Assembly (NCBI RefSeq): GCF_022347685.1
Contig: NZ_JAKRGF010000006.1
Coordinates: forward strand, 62,001 to 126,000
DNA length: 64,000 nt
Source: Thalassobius sp. Cn5-15
GTDB taxonomy: Bacteria; Pseudomonadota; Alphaproteobacteria; Rhodobacterales; Rhodobacteraceae
Direction: 5' to 3'
Shown here: one piece after another, positions 27,240 to 34,410 of the stretch
How the letters are laid out: each line of letters opens with the position of its first letter
Numbering within the stretch: position 1 is the stretch's first letter
Translations under genes and position numbers: made by a program
Notes under the pieces: generated by a model
The model's database searches: none
What the model was told of the DNA's origin: nothing
Seen by the model: the letters and a program-made list of their open reading frames with translations, nothing else

Positions 27240-27275
27240 AATAAGGGGTTTTGTGAAAAATCGAAACCCCTTATT
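27240..27275. terminator. Inverted repeat after gabD
   Basis: AATAAGGGGTTT and AAACCCCTTATT form a perfect 12-bp stem with a 12-base loop, 13 bases after the gabD stop. It could end the gabD transcript. Its right arm overlaps the first arm-type site, so an integrase-related role is also possible. No clear U-tract follows. Confidence 0.6.
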
Positions 27276-27303
27276 GGGACAGAAGCACCTCACTATTGGG
27301 ACA
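27271..27303 (+). repeat. Left arm-type site pair
   Basis: TTATTGGGACA (27271-27281) and CTATTGGGACA (27293-27303) share TATTGGGACA with a 22-bp pitch. The same pair, same orientation and same pitch, occurs at 36939-36971, as expected for arm sites of a tyrosine integrase. Confidence 0.7.
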
Positions 27304-27376
27304 AAGTAAGCAGTGCATAACCACTAAAATGGTCCCCATGGTCCTGTAGCTTTCACCGACACTCTCGGGTGAAATT

Positions 27377-27799
27377 TTACGAACCCAATGCCCGTACCAT
27401 ACCTTCAAAGCGTTTGAGATTTACCACATGATCGGTCAGGGCTTCATCTGTAAGCCCGTCCACTTCCAGTCGGTACAACTCCACTGTTAGATCACCACGC
27501 TGTTGTGGTGTGAGGCTGACATCCAAGCGGCTTATCATTTCGTCCAGTTGGACGATCACATCACGCATCACGTTCAACTCAAGCCGCTCCTTGGATGTTG
27601 CGTTGCGGTACAGATCGTGTGGTTCTACTGCGAACACTTCTGCCAACTGGTTCATCCGCGCCTGCGTCAGAGATGATAGGCCACGCTCCAATCTGGAGAG
27701 TTGGGTCACCGAAATTCCCAGACGGCCTGCCAAAGTATCCTGTGATAACTCCATCTGTTTGCGGAGTTTGGCAATGTTGTTGGGGACCTTGGTGTCCAT
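27377..27799 (-). CDS. XRE-family transcriptional regulator
   Basis: The 140-residue protein has a Cro/C1 helix-turn-helix at residues ~8-62 (IAKLRKQMELSQDTLAGRLGISVTQLSRLERG), followed by a helical ~75-residue tail without a recognised ligand domain, which probably mediates dimerisation. It is the left-most gene of the island and faces the island edge. Divergent small genes start 170 bases away, and the space between holds inverted repeats likely to be its operators. It probably represses the left-hand operon and itself. Confidence 0.85.
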   Translation of the reverse strand: MDTKVPNNIAKLRKQMELSQDTLAGRLGISVTQLSRLERGLSSLTQARMNQLAEVFAVEPHDLYRNATSKERLELNVMRDVIVQLDEMISRLDVSLTPQQRGDLTVELYRLEVDGLTDEALTDHVVNLKRFEGMVRALGS

Positions 27800-27868
27800 A
27801 GGTATCAGCCTCAGGATGTTGCTTGATCGTCATCATCACCGAAATTCATCTCCCTGTGCAGTCAATTG

Positions 27869-27957
27869 ATATGGCGGATAAGGATTGTATCCGTCATATA
27901 ATGATGTATATGATTCCAAAATAGTCCTGTGATGGCGTGTTTTGGAAAATCCGTCAT
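27869..27957. promoter_or_regulatory. Operator cluster between the XRE gene and the left-hand operon
   Basis: ATATGGCGGATA (27869-27880) and TATCCGTCATAT (27888-27899) are inverted repeats with one mismatch. A further half-site ATCCGTCAT lies at 27949-27957, 4 bases before AAGGAG. A second inverted pair, TTCCAAAA (27914-27921) / TTTTGGAA (27940-27947), lies between them. Confidence 0.6.
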
Positions 27958-27970
27958 CTAAGGAGCCTGA

Positions 27971-28267
27971 ATGACTGCCGAAACCCTTGCCCTGATCGCA
28001 TCATACTTTTTGTGCAGTGAAGCTGCTGAAACACGCCTATTGGATCGTGCTGAAGTCGAAGCCTGTACCAGTACATATACTGCGGTGAAACTCAGCTTTC
28101 TTCCTGATGTTGATGCAACCGACTATGCGACAATGACAGCAGTGGAACGGGCTGAAGTTAACCAGCGTGGTTATGCGGCTTATTTGGCATGGCGGGCTGC
28201 GAACCCGACACTGGTTTCAGAGATGGAAGCAGAAGCACATCACCAGCTATCAACATCAGGTAGCTAA
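27971..28267 (+). CDS. Small unknown island protein (with decayed copy outside attR)
   Basis: The 98-residue protein is mostly helical and acidic, with CTSTYTAVKLSFLPDVD and AEVNQRGYAAYLAWRAANP as its distinctive segments. I recognise no family. AAGGAGCCTGA gives a good ribosome site. Its authenticity is supported by a degenerate homologue at 37176-37485, where VKLGFLPD and VNQRGHLAYIG are still readable. It heads a run of three tightly spaced or overlapping small genes downstream of the XRE operators. Confidence 0.65.
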   Translation: MTAETLALIASYFLCSEAAETRLLDRAEVEACTSTYTAVKLSFLPDVDATDYATMTAVERAEVNQRGYAAYLAWRAANPTLVSEMEAEAHHQLSTSGS

Positions 28268-28600
28268 GTGCGGAATGTCCGTATCAGGCATAACTGGATA
28301 CAACGGATCATGCACCGCTATGGTGGTTCGTTCCTGCATCCGAAATTACCACCTGACACCATACCCAGTTTCACCACAGAATGCTGGGTACAGGAAATCA
28401 ACATAGCCCTGAACAACTTGCGTGATGAGTATCGTGGTAGCTTCTATTATTCCTGGTGCCGTATGGATGCTGATGAACGGACAGCATGGGTACAGCGTCG
28501 TAAAGCGTCAATGATGATCATATGGGTTCGTGGTGGACCAGAGGGCCTACAGGGGCTTCGAGAAGGGCTGTGTGAAGCTTTGGGTGACATTGATCGTTAG
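28268..28600 (+). CDS. Small unknown island protein
   Basis: This 110-residue frame begins with GTG immediately after the preceding stop codon (TAA-GTG), so translation is presumably coupled. The product is basic at its N-terminus (MRNVRIRHNWIQRIMHRYGG) and contains a SFYYSWCRMDADERTAWVQRRK segment. No family or catalytic motif is recognised. Support comes from tight packing between its neighbours and an uninterrupted frame. It could be a second subunit of whatever the first small gene encodes. Confidence 0.5.
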   Translation: MRNVRIRHNWIQRIMHRYGGSFLHPKLPPDTIPSFTTECWVQEINIALNNLRDEYRGSFYYSWCRMDADERTAWVQRRKASMMIIWVRGGPEGLQGLREGLCEALGDIDR

Positions 28601-28868
28601 CACCACCATTACCCTTACGACCAGCAACCAGCGTCAGCAGGTTTATGAACGTCTTCTTCATCGCAACCACATCCGCTTTCAGATGGGGATGAGGCCGATT
28701 GATATCACCAAGATGCACCACAGAAAGGTTCAGGCCATAGAGATCGCAGAATATGAAGGCTTACTCGAACCCTATCTGATTGACGCCTTTGCCGACATCG
28801 CTTGGCCAGACAGTTTGACAGGCCGTATACTCATAGCAGTTCGTCTGTACAAAAAAAAGTGTGGATAA
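28584..28868 (+). CDS. Small unknown protein ending at an A8 tract
   Basis: The frame overlaps the preceding gene by 17 bases if GTG 28584 is used, giving about 94 residues (RQQVYERLLHRNHIRFQMGM; QAIEIAEYEGLLEPYLIDAF). It ends in KKKCG-stop just after a run of eight A residues (28851-28858). With one A fewer the reading frame would continue for some 37 codons to a stop at 28968, through DHGVVDPRNRQPDIIAVIDRL. Either a frameshift has shortened it or slippage yields two products. No family is recognised. Confidence 0.45.
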   Translation: MTLIVSTTITLTTSNQRQQVYERLLHRNHIRFQMGMRPIDITKMHHRKVQAIEIAEYEGLLEPYLIDAFADIAWPDSLTGRILIAVRLYKKKCG

Positions 28869-28968
28869 GGTTCATATTGATCATGGTGTGGTCGATCCAA
28901 GAAATCGTCAGCCCGACATTATTGCCGTCATTGATCGCCTGGTGCCGCAATCATCACAATCTGGTTGA

Positions 28969-29173
28969 TGCGTTCTCATTTACAAGGTGCAGATTGAACA
29001 TCAACTTTGGAGCATCACGCATGTTGTGCAACGTCACGCATTTCTGACCCGATGGCCGTTCTGCGCACAAAGCGGACATTGATGTTCTGTCCATGAATGG
29101 TAACTTCAGGCATGCGAGATACGAAGTTCCACCTTTGTTAATCTGTCTGTTTTAGAAGGCCAAGTTACTTAGA
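28969..29173. other. Gap between small genes
   Basis: About 200 bases (300 counting from base 28869 if the A8 extension is not used) hold no open frame I would support and no strong hairpin. Confidence 0.4.
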
Positions 29174-29572
29174 ATGCAAGCGAAGTTCATAGAAAAGCCT
29201 TTGAATTTGGAAGTCACAGAATGCGAATTGGAACTTCTCAAGCGTGGTTTTCGTCCGCAATCCATGGAGCAGAAGTGGGTTATTTTCTACAGGGATGGAT
29301 TCCTGAATTTTCATCGGGTGGGCTACACGCTTTATAAAACCAAACCAGAGGCAAGTGACCGCATGTACATATTCCGCACGCTTTTCTGCCGACGCGGAAT
29401 TGAGCCGTACTACATACCACGTGATGATTTTGACGAAGGCGGCCTTGTCACTAGACTCATGCAAAAACGTCTGTCTACAACCGATGATGAACCTTGGTTC
29501 GGTTGGGACTCAAGGTATCCACAATCCAAGGAATTTTTGCAGCCAGACTTCTCCAAGTTTGAGAGCAAATGA
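29174..29572 (+). CDS. Unknown protein with KWxIFYxDGxLxFHR motif
   Basis: The 132-residue soluble protein contains EQKWVIFYRDGFLNFHRVGYTLYK, a pattern I recall from short uncharacterised proteins in bacterial accessory regions where a W-aromatic-D core precedes FHR. Downstream FRTLFCRRGIEPYYIPRDDFDE is also regular. No catalytic residues can be assigned. It is monocistronic, more A+T-rich than the host genes, and sits in the middle of the island cargo. A role in stress or defence would be a guess from location only. Confidence 0.6.
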   Translation: MQAKFIEKPLNLEVTECELELLKRGFRPQSMEQKWVIFYRDGFLNFHRVGYTLYKTKPEASDRMYIFRTLFCRRGIEPYYIPRDDFDEGGLVTRLMQKRLSTTDDEPWFGWDSRYPQSKEFLQPDFSKFESK

Positions 29573-29621
29573 CGCCGAAATAGGGACCACTTAAAGGTCT
29601 TCAACCTACTAGTATTTGACA

Positions 29622-29852
29622 TCAATGGTCAAACCGACCTTTCAAACGCATCGCAGCATCGGTAAATCTTGAACCTAAACTAGACCTAAGCTGCGGTATA
29701 AAATAATGCGTATCCTTTGTTAGCCGTTCCTCTATCTTAGCCACAAAGCGCAGTTCGATCAGATTTGTGTGACGCTCAACTTCAGCCGTATACCAGAAGT
29801 ACTGGTACGAGATGCAAATGTTACAGTTTTCAATGGGCTGAGCAGTTTTCAT
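29622..29852 (-). CDS. Possible small protein or gene remnant
   Basis: This 76-residue frame reads MKTAQPIENCNICISYQYFW and then LIELRFVAKIEERLTKDTHY, with a basic end. The composition looks protein-like but there is no ribosome site and no recognised family. The ATG lies within a repeated palindrome (29848-29866). It could be a short gene controlled by that site or the end of a decayed gene. The rest of 29573-30208 has no supported frame. Confidence 0.3.
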   Translation of the reverse strand: MKTAQPIENCNICISYQYFWYTAEVERHTNLIELRFVAKIEERLTKDTHYFIPQLRSSLGSRFTDAAMRLKGRFDH

Positions 29853-29980
29853 TTGTGACGAATAAAAAAACCCACAAGAAAGTGGCCGAATGGGTGAATC
29901 CAGAAGGCCATATTTTATTGGGATTTCTGTGCTTTACAAAACCGTTCTTGAGGAATGAAACTTCATTCATGACGAATGAA
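29848..29980. repeat. Repeated TTCATTYRTGACGAATRAA sites
   Basis: TTCATTTGTGACGAATAAA (29848-29866) and TTCATTCATGACGAATGAA (29962-29980) are 19-base matches 114 bp apart. The second is a perfect 7-bp inverted repeat with another GAATGAA at 29953-29959, giving three half-sites in 28 bp. They look like protein-binding sites in a non-coding stretch. Confidence 0.5.
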
Positions 29981-30208
29981 AAGTGTTTATTCTTCAGGAA
30001 CATAAGTTCGATCACGAAATCAAAATAGCCTCGCATTTTCCTTGAATGGAAGCACCTATATTCCTACCTTGATGCTGCGCGGTGCACATTCACTGATGCC
30101 ATCCATCTGGTCCGATTCCAGATAGTGTCCACACAGGGATTTATGCGATGTCAAAACTCGTCACAGGGGGCATTCCACCCCCATGGCATACTATTGCCTT
30201 ACACATAA

Positions 30209-30394
30209 TCACGCCGATGGTGTGTGAGGATCAGCCATGGAAGTATCGTCACTGGTCTCGTGATCTATCAACAGTTCAATTGCATCTGTGACCAATTCCC
30301 CAAGTGTACGACGGCCTGTCTGAAGGACATGCACCTTGGCTTCGGTCACAAGATCGGGGTCCAGATTACGGATGGTATTTCGGGTTCCTGACAT
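30209..30394 (-). CDS. Ribbon-helix-helix DNA-binding protein
   Basis: The 61-residue protein starts TRNTIRNLDPDLVTEAKVHV and continues TGRRTLGELVTDAIELLI, the beta-strand plus two helices of the ribbon-helix-helix fold used by Arc/CopG repressors and VapB/ParD antitoxins. The tail is acidic and unstructured. AGGAGAA precedes the ATG. No partner toxin frame adjoins it on either side, so a plain repressor is more likely than a toxin-antitoxin pair. The TTCATTC sites 230 bases away are possible targets. Confidence 0.7.
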   Translation of the reverse strand: MSGTRNTIRNLDPDLVTEAKVHVLQTGRRTLGELVTDAIELLIDHETSDDTSMADPHTPSA

Positions 30395-30644
30395 GGTTTT
30401 TCTCCTGATGGATTACACCCATATTTAGTCTCACACGCCGTTCTGGACTTACCTTGCATCCAAGTGGGCAATGTCATCGTCGGATCACATAAATACCAGT
30501 TCACCGTGGTGCGTCATGACGTACCAGACCAACGAATCCTTGCCCAATGACCACCAGACTGAAGGCCACCGATACATGTAATTCCAGCGCCATATGCGCT
30601 GAGGTGACCCTACCTATAGTCAAGGTTTTACATATGGTGGTGTG
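30395..30644. other. Non-coding stretch before the first serine recombinase gene
   Basis: This 250-base A+T-rich gap presumably contains the divergent promoters of the RHH and recombinase genes. I see no clear operator or recombination-site symmetry in it. Confidence 0.4.
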
Positions 30645-31664
30645 ATGCACTCAGACGTTATTCGAAAGGCCATCATAGCAGGGAAAGCCAATCTATATCG
30701 AAGGGTAAGCACACCTAAGCAGGCTGAGGATGGTTATAAATATCAACTGGAGTGCATTAAGGATCACTATCCAGAATTTACCATATCCAATTCTACCAAC
30801 ATCAGCGTTAAGGAAGTCATATCTGGTCGTTGTGATACAGAAGTCCGAATGGCCACAGGTCTGCGTAAATGCCTTCGACACCTGAAGCGTCATCAATCCG
30901 AAATTCTTCTGGTATCCAGTGATGATCGCATTTCCAGACGGGCTGAAGTATTTGAACTCATACAGAAGCAAGGCTTAGGTAAGCGTATCTATGACGCATC
31001 CACTGGGATGAACGTGGATGACATCATCGAACTAAATCATCACCACAAGGTGGAAGAACTGACAAACGCCAAACGTGAAGCGCAGTTCAAAGCAATCGCA
31101 CGACTTATGGCGGATGGACAGGCATTTGGTTCTCCTGACATCGCCAAACATTCAAAGAAAGGATCAATCACGAAGACACGCTTGGCTGATGAAAGAGAAG
31201 CACAGGTTCTATCCGTCATAGCCAACATGACCTATCGTGGTGGTGGTCAGAAACCTTCATATGAAGAGATAAGCGATGAGTTAGACCTTCAGGGTATCCG
31301 TACTGGGCAAAACCGTTTTCTGACACCGAAACGTCTTTGTCAGCTTAGGAAAAGATCACCAGAGAAGTGGGACTACGCCTTTGACACATACCATAGACCA
31401 CGACGGCGTATTCGTGAACTGGTACAAGCTGCCAAGACGGAAGTCTCCACCAAGCGGATACATCGCAGACGTAAGATATGGCTGTCCAGTAAGACCATCA
31501 TTGATGCGTTGCTATATGGTCTGACATGGCGTGACCTACGATCACTGATCGTCGGTGATAATCACCTGTGTGATCAAATCAGAACGCAGGCAGGTGAAGA
31601 TGGTTGTCGTGGTCCTCCTACCATTTGGCCGCGCCTGAGAGGGGTTCAGTGGAGCGTCAGATGA
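30645..31664 (+). CDS. Divergent serine recombinase family protein
   Basis: The 339-residue protein opens with a resolvase-type catalytic domain: NLYRRVSTPKQAEDGYKYQ contains the nucleophile Ser in the Y-x-R-V-S context, and VSSDDRISRRAEVFELI corresponds to the conserved D-R-x-x-R segment. After ~residue 135 the sequence departs from ordinary resolvases: a HHHKVEELTNAKREAQFKAI helix, a likely helix-turn-helix around PSYEEISDELDLQGIRTGQN, and a very basic RRRIRELVQAAKTEVSTKRI. It may rearrange the island or act on its own site. ATG 30645 follows a GTG at 30642. Confidence 0.7.
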   Translation: MHSDVIRKAIIAGKANLYRRVSTPKQAEDGYKYQLECIKDHYPEFTISNSTNISVKEVISGRCDTEVRMATGLRKCLRHLKRHQSEILLVSSDDRISRRAEVFELIQKQGLGKRIYDASTGMNVDDIIELNHHHKVEELTNAKREAQFKAIARLMADGQAFGSPDIAKHSKKGSITKTRLADEREAQVLSVIANMTYRGGGQKPSYEEISDELDLQGIRTGQNRFLTPKRLCQLRKRSPEKWDYAFDTYHRPRRRIRELVQAAKTEVSTKRIHRRRKIWLSSKTIIDALLYGLTWRDLRSLIVGDNHLCDQIRTQAGEDGCRGPPTIWPRLRGVQWSVR

Positions 31665-32393
31665 TCAACTGATGACATCAAAGACCCAAAGATACGACAT
31701 GGTTTTCCGTGCATGTTTCTGAGTGGACCAATGATTGTTTGGCATCCTGCTGGTTGCATCCAGAATGAACAGGTCACGACCGCGTAGCCCTAAAGCCTCA
31801 GCATCTTGCAATAGGTGGACGTGTAAGAAACGCTGTCGTGGTCCTTCTACTGTATCCTTACACTTGACCCAGATTTGCCGCCTGGCGACCCGTGCAGCTT
31901 CCTTAAGGCCATCATGGTACAATTGACGAATGCCCTTGTAGTCGATGCCCTTGGTGGTCTCAGCGTTACGGTAGCGGTCATCAGACATATGGTTGCCAGG
32001 CCATACAAGATACGGTGGATCAAGAACGACAATATCAAAAGAACTGTCGTGATAAGGAAGGTTGCGAAAGTCATATGGCCGTTCTGGTACGGTCAACAAA
32101 TCTGATCCCGTGACGTTTAGATGCGGAGTCTTACGCCAGAATGCGCCTTTGCCATAAGTGACATCCGCAATGGTAACACCAGTATCAGCATAGAGCCTTG
32201 CCACTTCTCTGATCAGATCGGCATTGTTACCACGTACCAATGCTTCAACGGGATTATCTTTGACCTTCCGTCTGCGTCGATAGTCAGCTTGCTTGCACCT
32301 GTCAGAACAAAACTTCCGATCAGAGCGATGTGTTTCTGGTGACAGTTCAGCATTGCAATGCCTACAAGCCGTAACGATTTTTGATGCATTCAT
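31665..32393 (-). CDS. DNA methyltransferase with N-terminal zinc finger
   Basis: The 242-residue protein begins with a CxxC...CxxxC zinc-binding module (Cys10, 13, 29, 33) followed by a basic stretch (QADYRRRRK). A SAM-dependent methyltransferase domain follows, with DVTYGKGAFW (residues 77-86) and the amino-methyltransferase motif DPPY at 125-128, so the product is N6-adenine or N4-cytosine methylation. No restriction endonuclease is adjacent, making it a solitary methylase, perhaps regulatory or protective. Its stop abuts the convergent recombinase stop. Confidence 0.8.
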   Translation of the reverse strand: MNASKIVTACRHCNAELSPETHRSDRKFCSDRCKQADYRRRRKVKDNPVEALVRGNNADLIREVARLYADTGVTIADVTYGKGAFWRKTPHLNVTGSDLLTVPERPYDFRNLPYHDSSFDIVVLDPPYLVWPGNHMSDDRYRNAETTKGIDYKGIRQLYHDGLKEAARVARRQIWVKCKDTVEGPRQRFLHVHLLQDAEALGLRGRDLFILDATSRMPNNHWSTQKHARKTMSYLWVFDVIS

Positions 32394-32523
32394 GCGTTAC
32401 GGTTAGTGGTTGATATCCCGCTTCGCAACCACATTCAGAGCAGGGACGATGACCGTAAGGGTATACCCTAAAGGTATCCGAGATTTCCGACGTTATCGCG
32501 TCCATAAGGGTTGATTTATCCAT
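32362..32523 (-). CDS. Possible small cysteine-rich protein
   Basis: This 53-residue frame (from ATG 32523) reads MDKSTLMDAITSEISDTFRV and then carries HRPCSECGCEAGYQP and a later HEC, spaced like a zinc ribbon. It overlaps the methyltransferase start by 32 bases in the same direction, so the two would be coupled. It might be an accessory to the methylase. It is short and unrecognised, and part of it lies in the presumed promoter region of the divergent recombinase. Confidence 0.35.
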   Translation of the reverse strand: MDKSTLMDAITSEISDTFRVYPYGHRPCSECGCEAGYQPLTVTHECIKNRYGL

Positions 32524-32575
32524 ACGGACAAACACATATACGGACACCACCCTTACGTAAAAATGGAGCAATGTC

Positions 32576-33205
32576 ATAGCCACTGTATTCTACGCCCGTG
32601 TATCCACATCAGAACAGAACATCGAACACCAGAAAGTCCAGGCTGAGGAAGCTGGATTCAAATTTGACAAAGTCATTTGTGATGATGGTGTTTCTGGTAT
32701 CGCCACCAAACTTCAAGACCGCCCAAACGGCCAGCGTCTGTTCGATATGTTGCGGGAAGGTGATACGCTTGTTGTACGCTGGGTCGATAGGCTTGGCAGA
32801 AACTACGAGGATGTTACGGATACGATCCGACACTTCATGCGTGAAGGTGTGGTGATCGAAACCATCATCAACCGTATGCGTTTTGATGGCTCCACCAAAG
32901 ACCCCATGCAATGTGCAGTACGTGATGCCTTGATATCTTTCATGGCAGCAACAGCACAGGCGCAGGCTGAAGTGCAAAAGGAAGCACAAACCGCTGGTAT
33001 TGCTGCTGCCAAATCTGATGCAAAGAAGTACCGTGGAAGAAAACCTGGCTATGACCGTAAGCAGTTTGATGCTGTCACTAGTGACCTGAAGTTCATGAGT
33101 GTGGGCCAAGTTGCGAAGAACCATGATTTAACCCGTCAAACGGTTCTGCGGATCAGAGACGCACCACACAAGGCTGAGGCTGCATTGGCAAGGTGGGGGA
33201 TGTAG
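32576..33205 (+). CDS. Serine recombinase (resolvase/invertase) without a standard start codon
   Basis: About 210 residues of classic resolvase/invertase: ATVFYARVSTSEQNIEHQK with the catalytic Ser, VVRWVDRLGRNYEDV, and a C-terminal helix-turn-helix (MSVGQVAKNHDLTRQTVLRI). The frame is closed upstream by TAA, and no ATG, GTG or TTG precedes the catalytic motif. The ATG at 32571 is one base out of frame and meets TAG. An ATA at 32576 sits 7 bases behind GGAG and may serve as a weak start; otherwise the gene is frameshifted at its second codon. Confidence 0.7.
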   Translation: MATVFYARVSTSEQNIEHQKVQAEEAGFKFDKVICDDGVSGIATKLQDRPNGQRLFDMLREGDTLVVRWVDRLGRNYEDVTDTIRHFMREGVVIETIINRMRFDGSTKDPMQCAVRDALISFMAATAQAQAEVQKEAQTAGIAAAKSDAKKYRGRKPGYDRKQFDAVTSDLKFMSVGQVAKNHDLTRQTVLRIRDAPHKAEAALARWGM

Positions 33206-33290
33206 ATCACCTGAAGTCCACCACATCATCCAGAACCAGAAATGTGCATCTTTCACTGGGTGGAGCACCATTAGAAAGCTGAAGCTGATA

Positions 33291-33397
33291 TCTTACCTTC
33301 ATGCATCCTCCTTCGTGCAATCCATCAACAGAATATCGGGCTGCGGGTCAGGTTTAGAGATGAGGCATCAAGACAACCAGTACCAGTGAAGGTAAGA
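33291..33397. repeat. 11-bp inverted repeats between recombinase and channel gene
   Basis: TCTTACCTTCA (33291-33301) and TGAAGGTAAGA (33387-33397) are perfect inverted copies 85 bp apart. They lie just after the serine recombinase and before the channel-nucleotidyltransferase operon. Such pairs can be crossover sites for invertases. The rest of 33206-33495 contains no frame. Confidence 0.4.
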
Positions 33398-33495
33398 CCG
33401 AGTGCGTGTATGCTGATGAACCGCAACCAAGAAGTTGAAAACGACCATTTGAGAGAACGGCCTTTATGATCTGTAGCTATTTGTAACAACGCTGT

Positions 33496-34410
33496 ATGGT
33501 CTCGCGCATGGAGAACGATTCACCTTCAACCACAGCAGAATCACGTAATTTTTTCAGACTTTCTGAACCTTATAATGAGGTCGAAAGCTCTGAAGACATG
33601 TTCAGCATCTTAGAAGGTGACCAGGATACTATTGAAAATATTTTGTTTCGACCAGACAAGTTATCTGGAACGGACTCCGCATACCGCAAGCAAGTCCGAG
33701 ATAAAAAGTTTGTAAACGTTAGCTTTACGCGCACCGTCATAAAAAACATCGACTTTCATAATTGCACATTTCAGAAATGCTTATTCGTTAGCAGCACAAT
33801 TGAAGGGTGTGAGTTTCACGACTGCGCTTTCATAGATACAAATCCTTACAAGATTGAGTTCAAAAACGTTTACATTGATCCTGCAAGTTTTGATGGCTGC
33901 CTATCAAAGACCTCACATCAAAATATAGGCGTTCACCTTTATCAAAGGCTGATGAACAATTCCAATGATGAACACCAGCCCGACTTCACAATTGATGCCA
34001 CATTTAAGTTCAACCTTTGGAAGGGATATCAATTTAAATATGAAGCAAAACGCGCATGGAAGAAAGATAAGAGAAAATCATTAAATATTCATATGAGATA
34101 TAGAGGCCGTCAACTTTGGGGGCTTTGGGGGGCTGGCGTGAAACTGAAAAATTTCATGCTCGGCGTTGCGTTCGTAATTGCGATCTTTAGTCTTTTGAAC
34201 TTTATGCTTCGTGACTTTATGGGATTGCCCAAAATTGAATCATACTGGGATGCCCTTTATTTCACCGTCATCACCCTCACGACTATAGGCTACGGCGACA
34301 TCACCCCAAATTGTACGGCTGGAAAAATGATCATGGCTCTTCAAGGCTTGATCGGTTTTTTCATGTTTGCTTTGGCAGCGTCAACAATCTTTAGACGGAT
34401 AGGTCCATGA
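33496..34410 (+). CDS. Pentapeptide-repeat two-TM potassium channel protein
   Basis: The 304-residue protein joins an N-terminal pentapeptide-repeat segment (residues ~71-115: KKFVNVSF, NIDFHNCTFQKCLF, EGCEFHDCAF) to a C-terminal two-helix K+ pore. TM1 is ~219-238, the pore loop ends in the selectivity filter TIGYGD (263-268), and TM2 is ~278-298. The middle is basic (YEAKRAWKKDKRKS). The stop overlaps the nucleotidyltransferase start by 4 bases. A gated channel coupled to a nucleotide-modifying enzyme would suit an abortive-infection effector; this is inference. ATG 33508 is an alternative start. Confidence 0.8.
   Translation: MVSRMENDSPSTTAESRNFFRLSEPYNEVESSEDMFSILEGDQDTIENILFRPDKLSGTDSAYRKQVRDKKFVNVSFTRTVIKNIDFHNCTFQKCLFVSSTIEGCEFHDCAFIDTNPYKIEFKNVYIDPASFDGCLSKTSHQNIGVHLYQRLMNNSNDEHQPDFTIDATFKFNLWKGYQFKYEAKRAWKKDKRKSLNIHMRYRGRQLWGLWGAGVKLKNFMLGVAFVIAIFSLLNFMLRDFMGLPKIESYWDALYFTVITLTTIGYGDITPNCTAGKMIMALQGLIGFFMFALAASTIFRRIGP

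Noticed and set aside
29830-30036. 68-codon open frame on the minus strand
   Set aside because: Its translation consists of repeated FVMNE/FVTNEN words produced by the DNA palindromes, so it is a by-product of the repeats.
30209-30394. Toxin-antitoxin module
   Set aside because: The RHH protein resembles antitoxins, but no toxin-sized frame adjoins it on either strand.
32598-32855. 85-codon open frame on the plus strand
   Set aside because: It is an alternative frame of the serine recombinase gene, whose own frame carries the catalytic motif.
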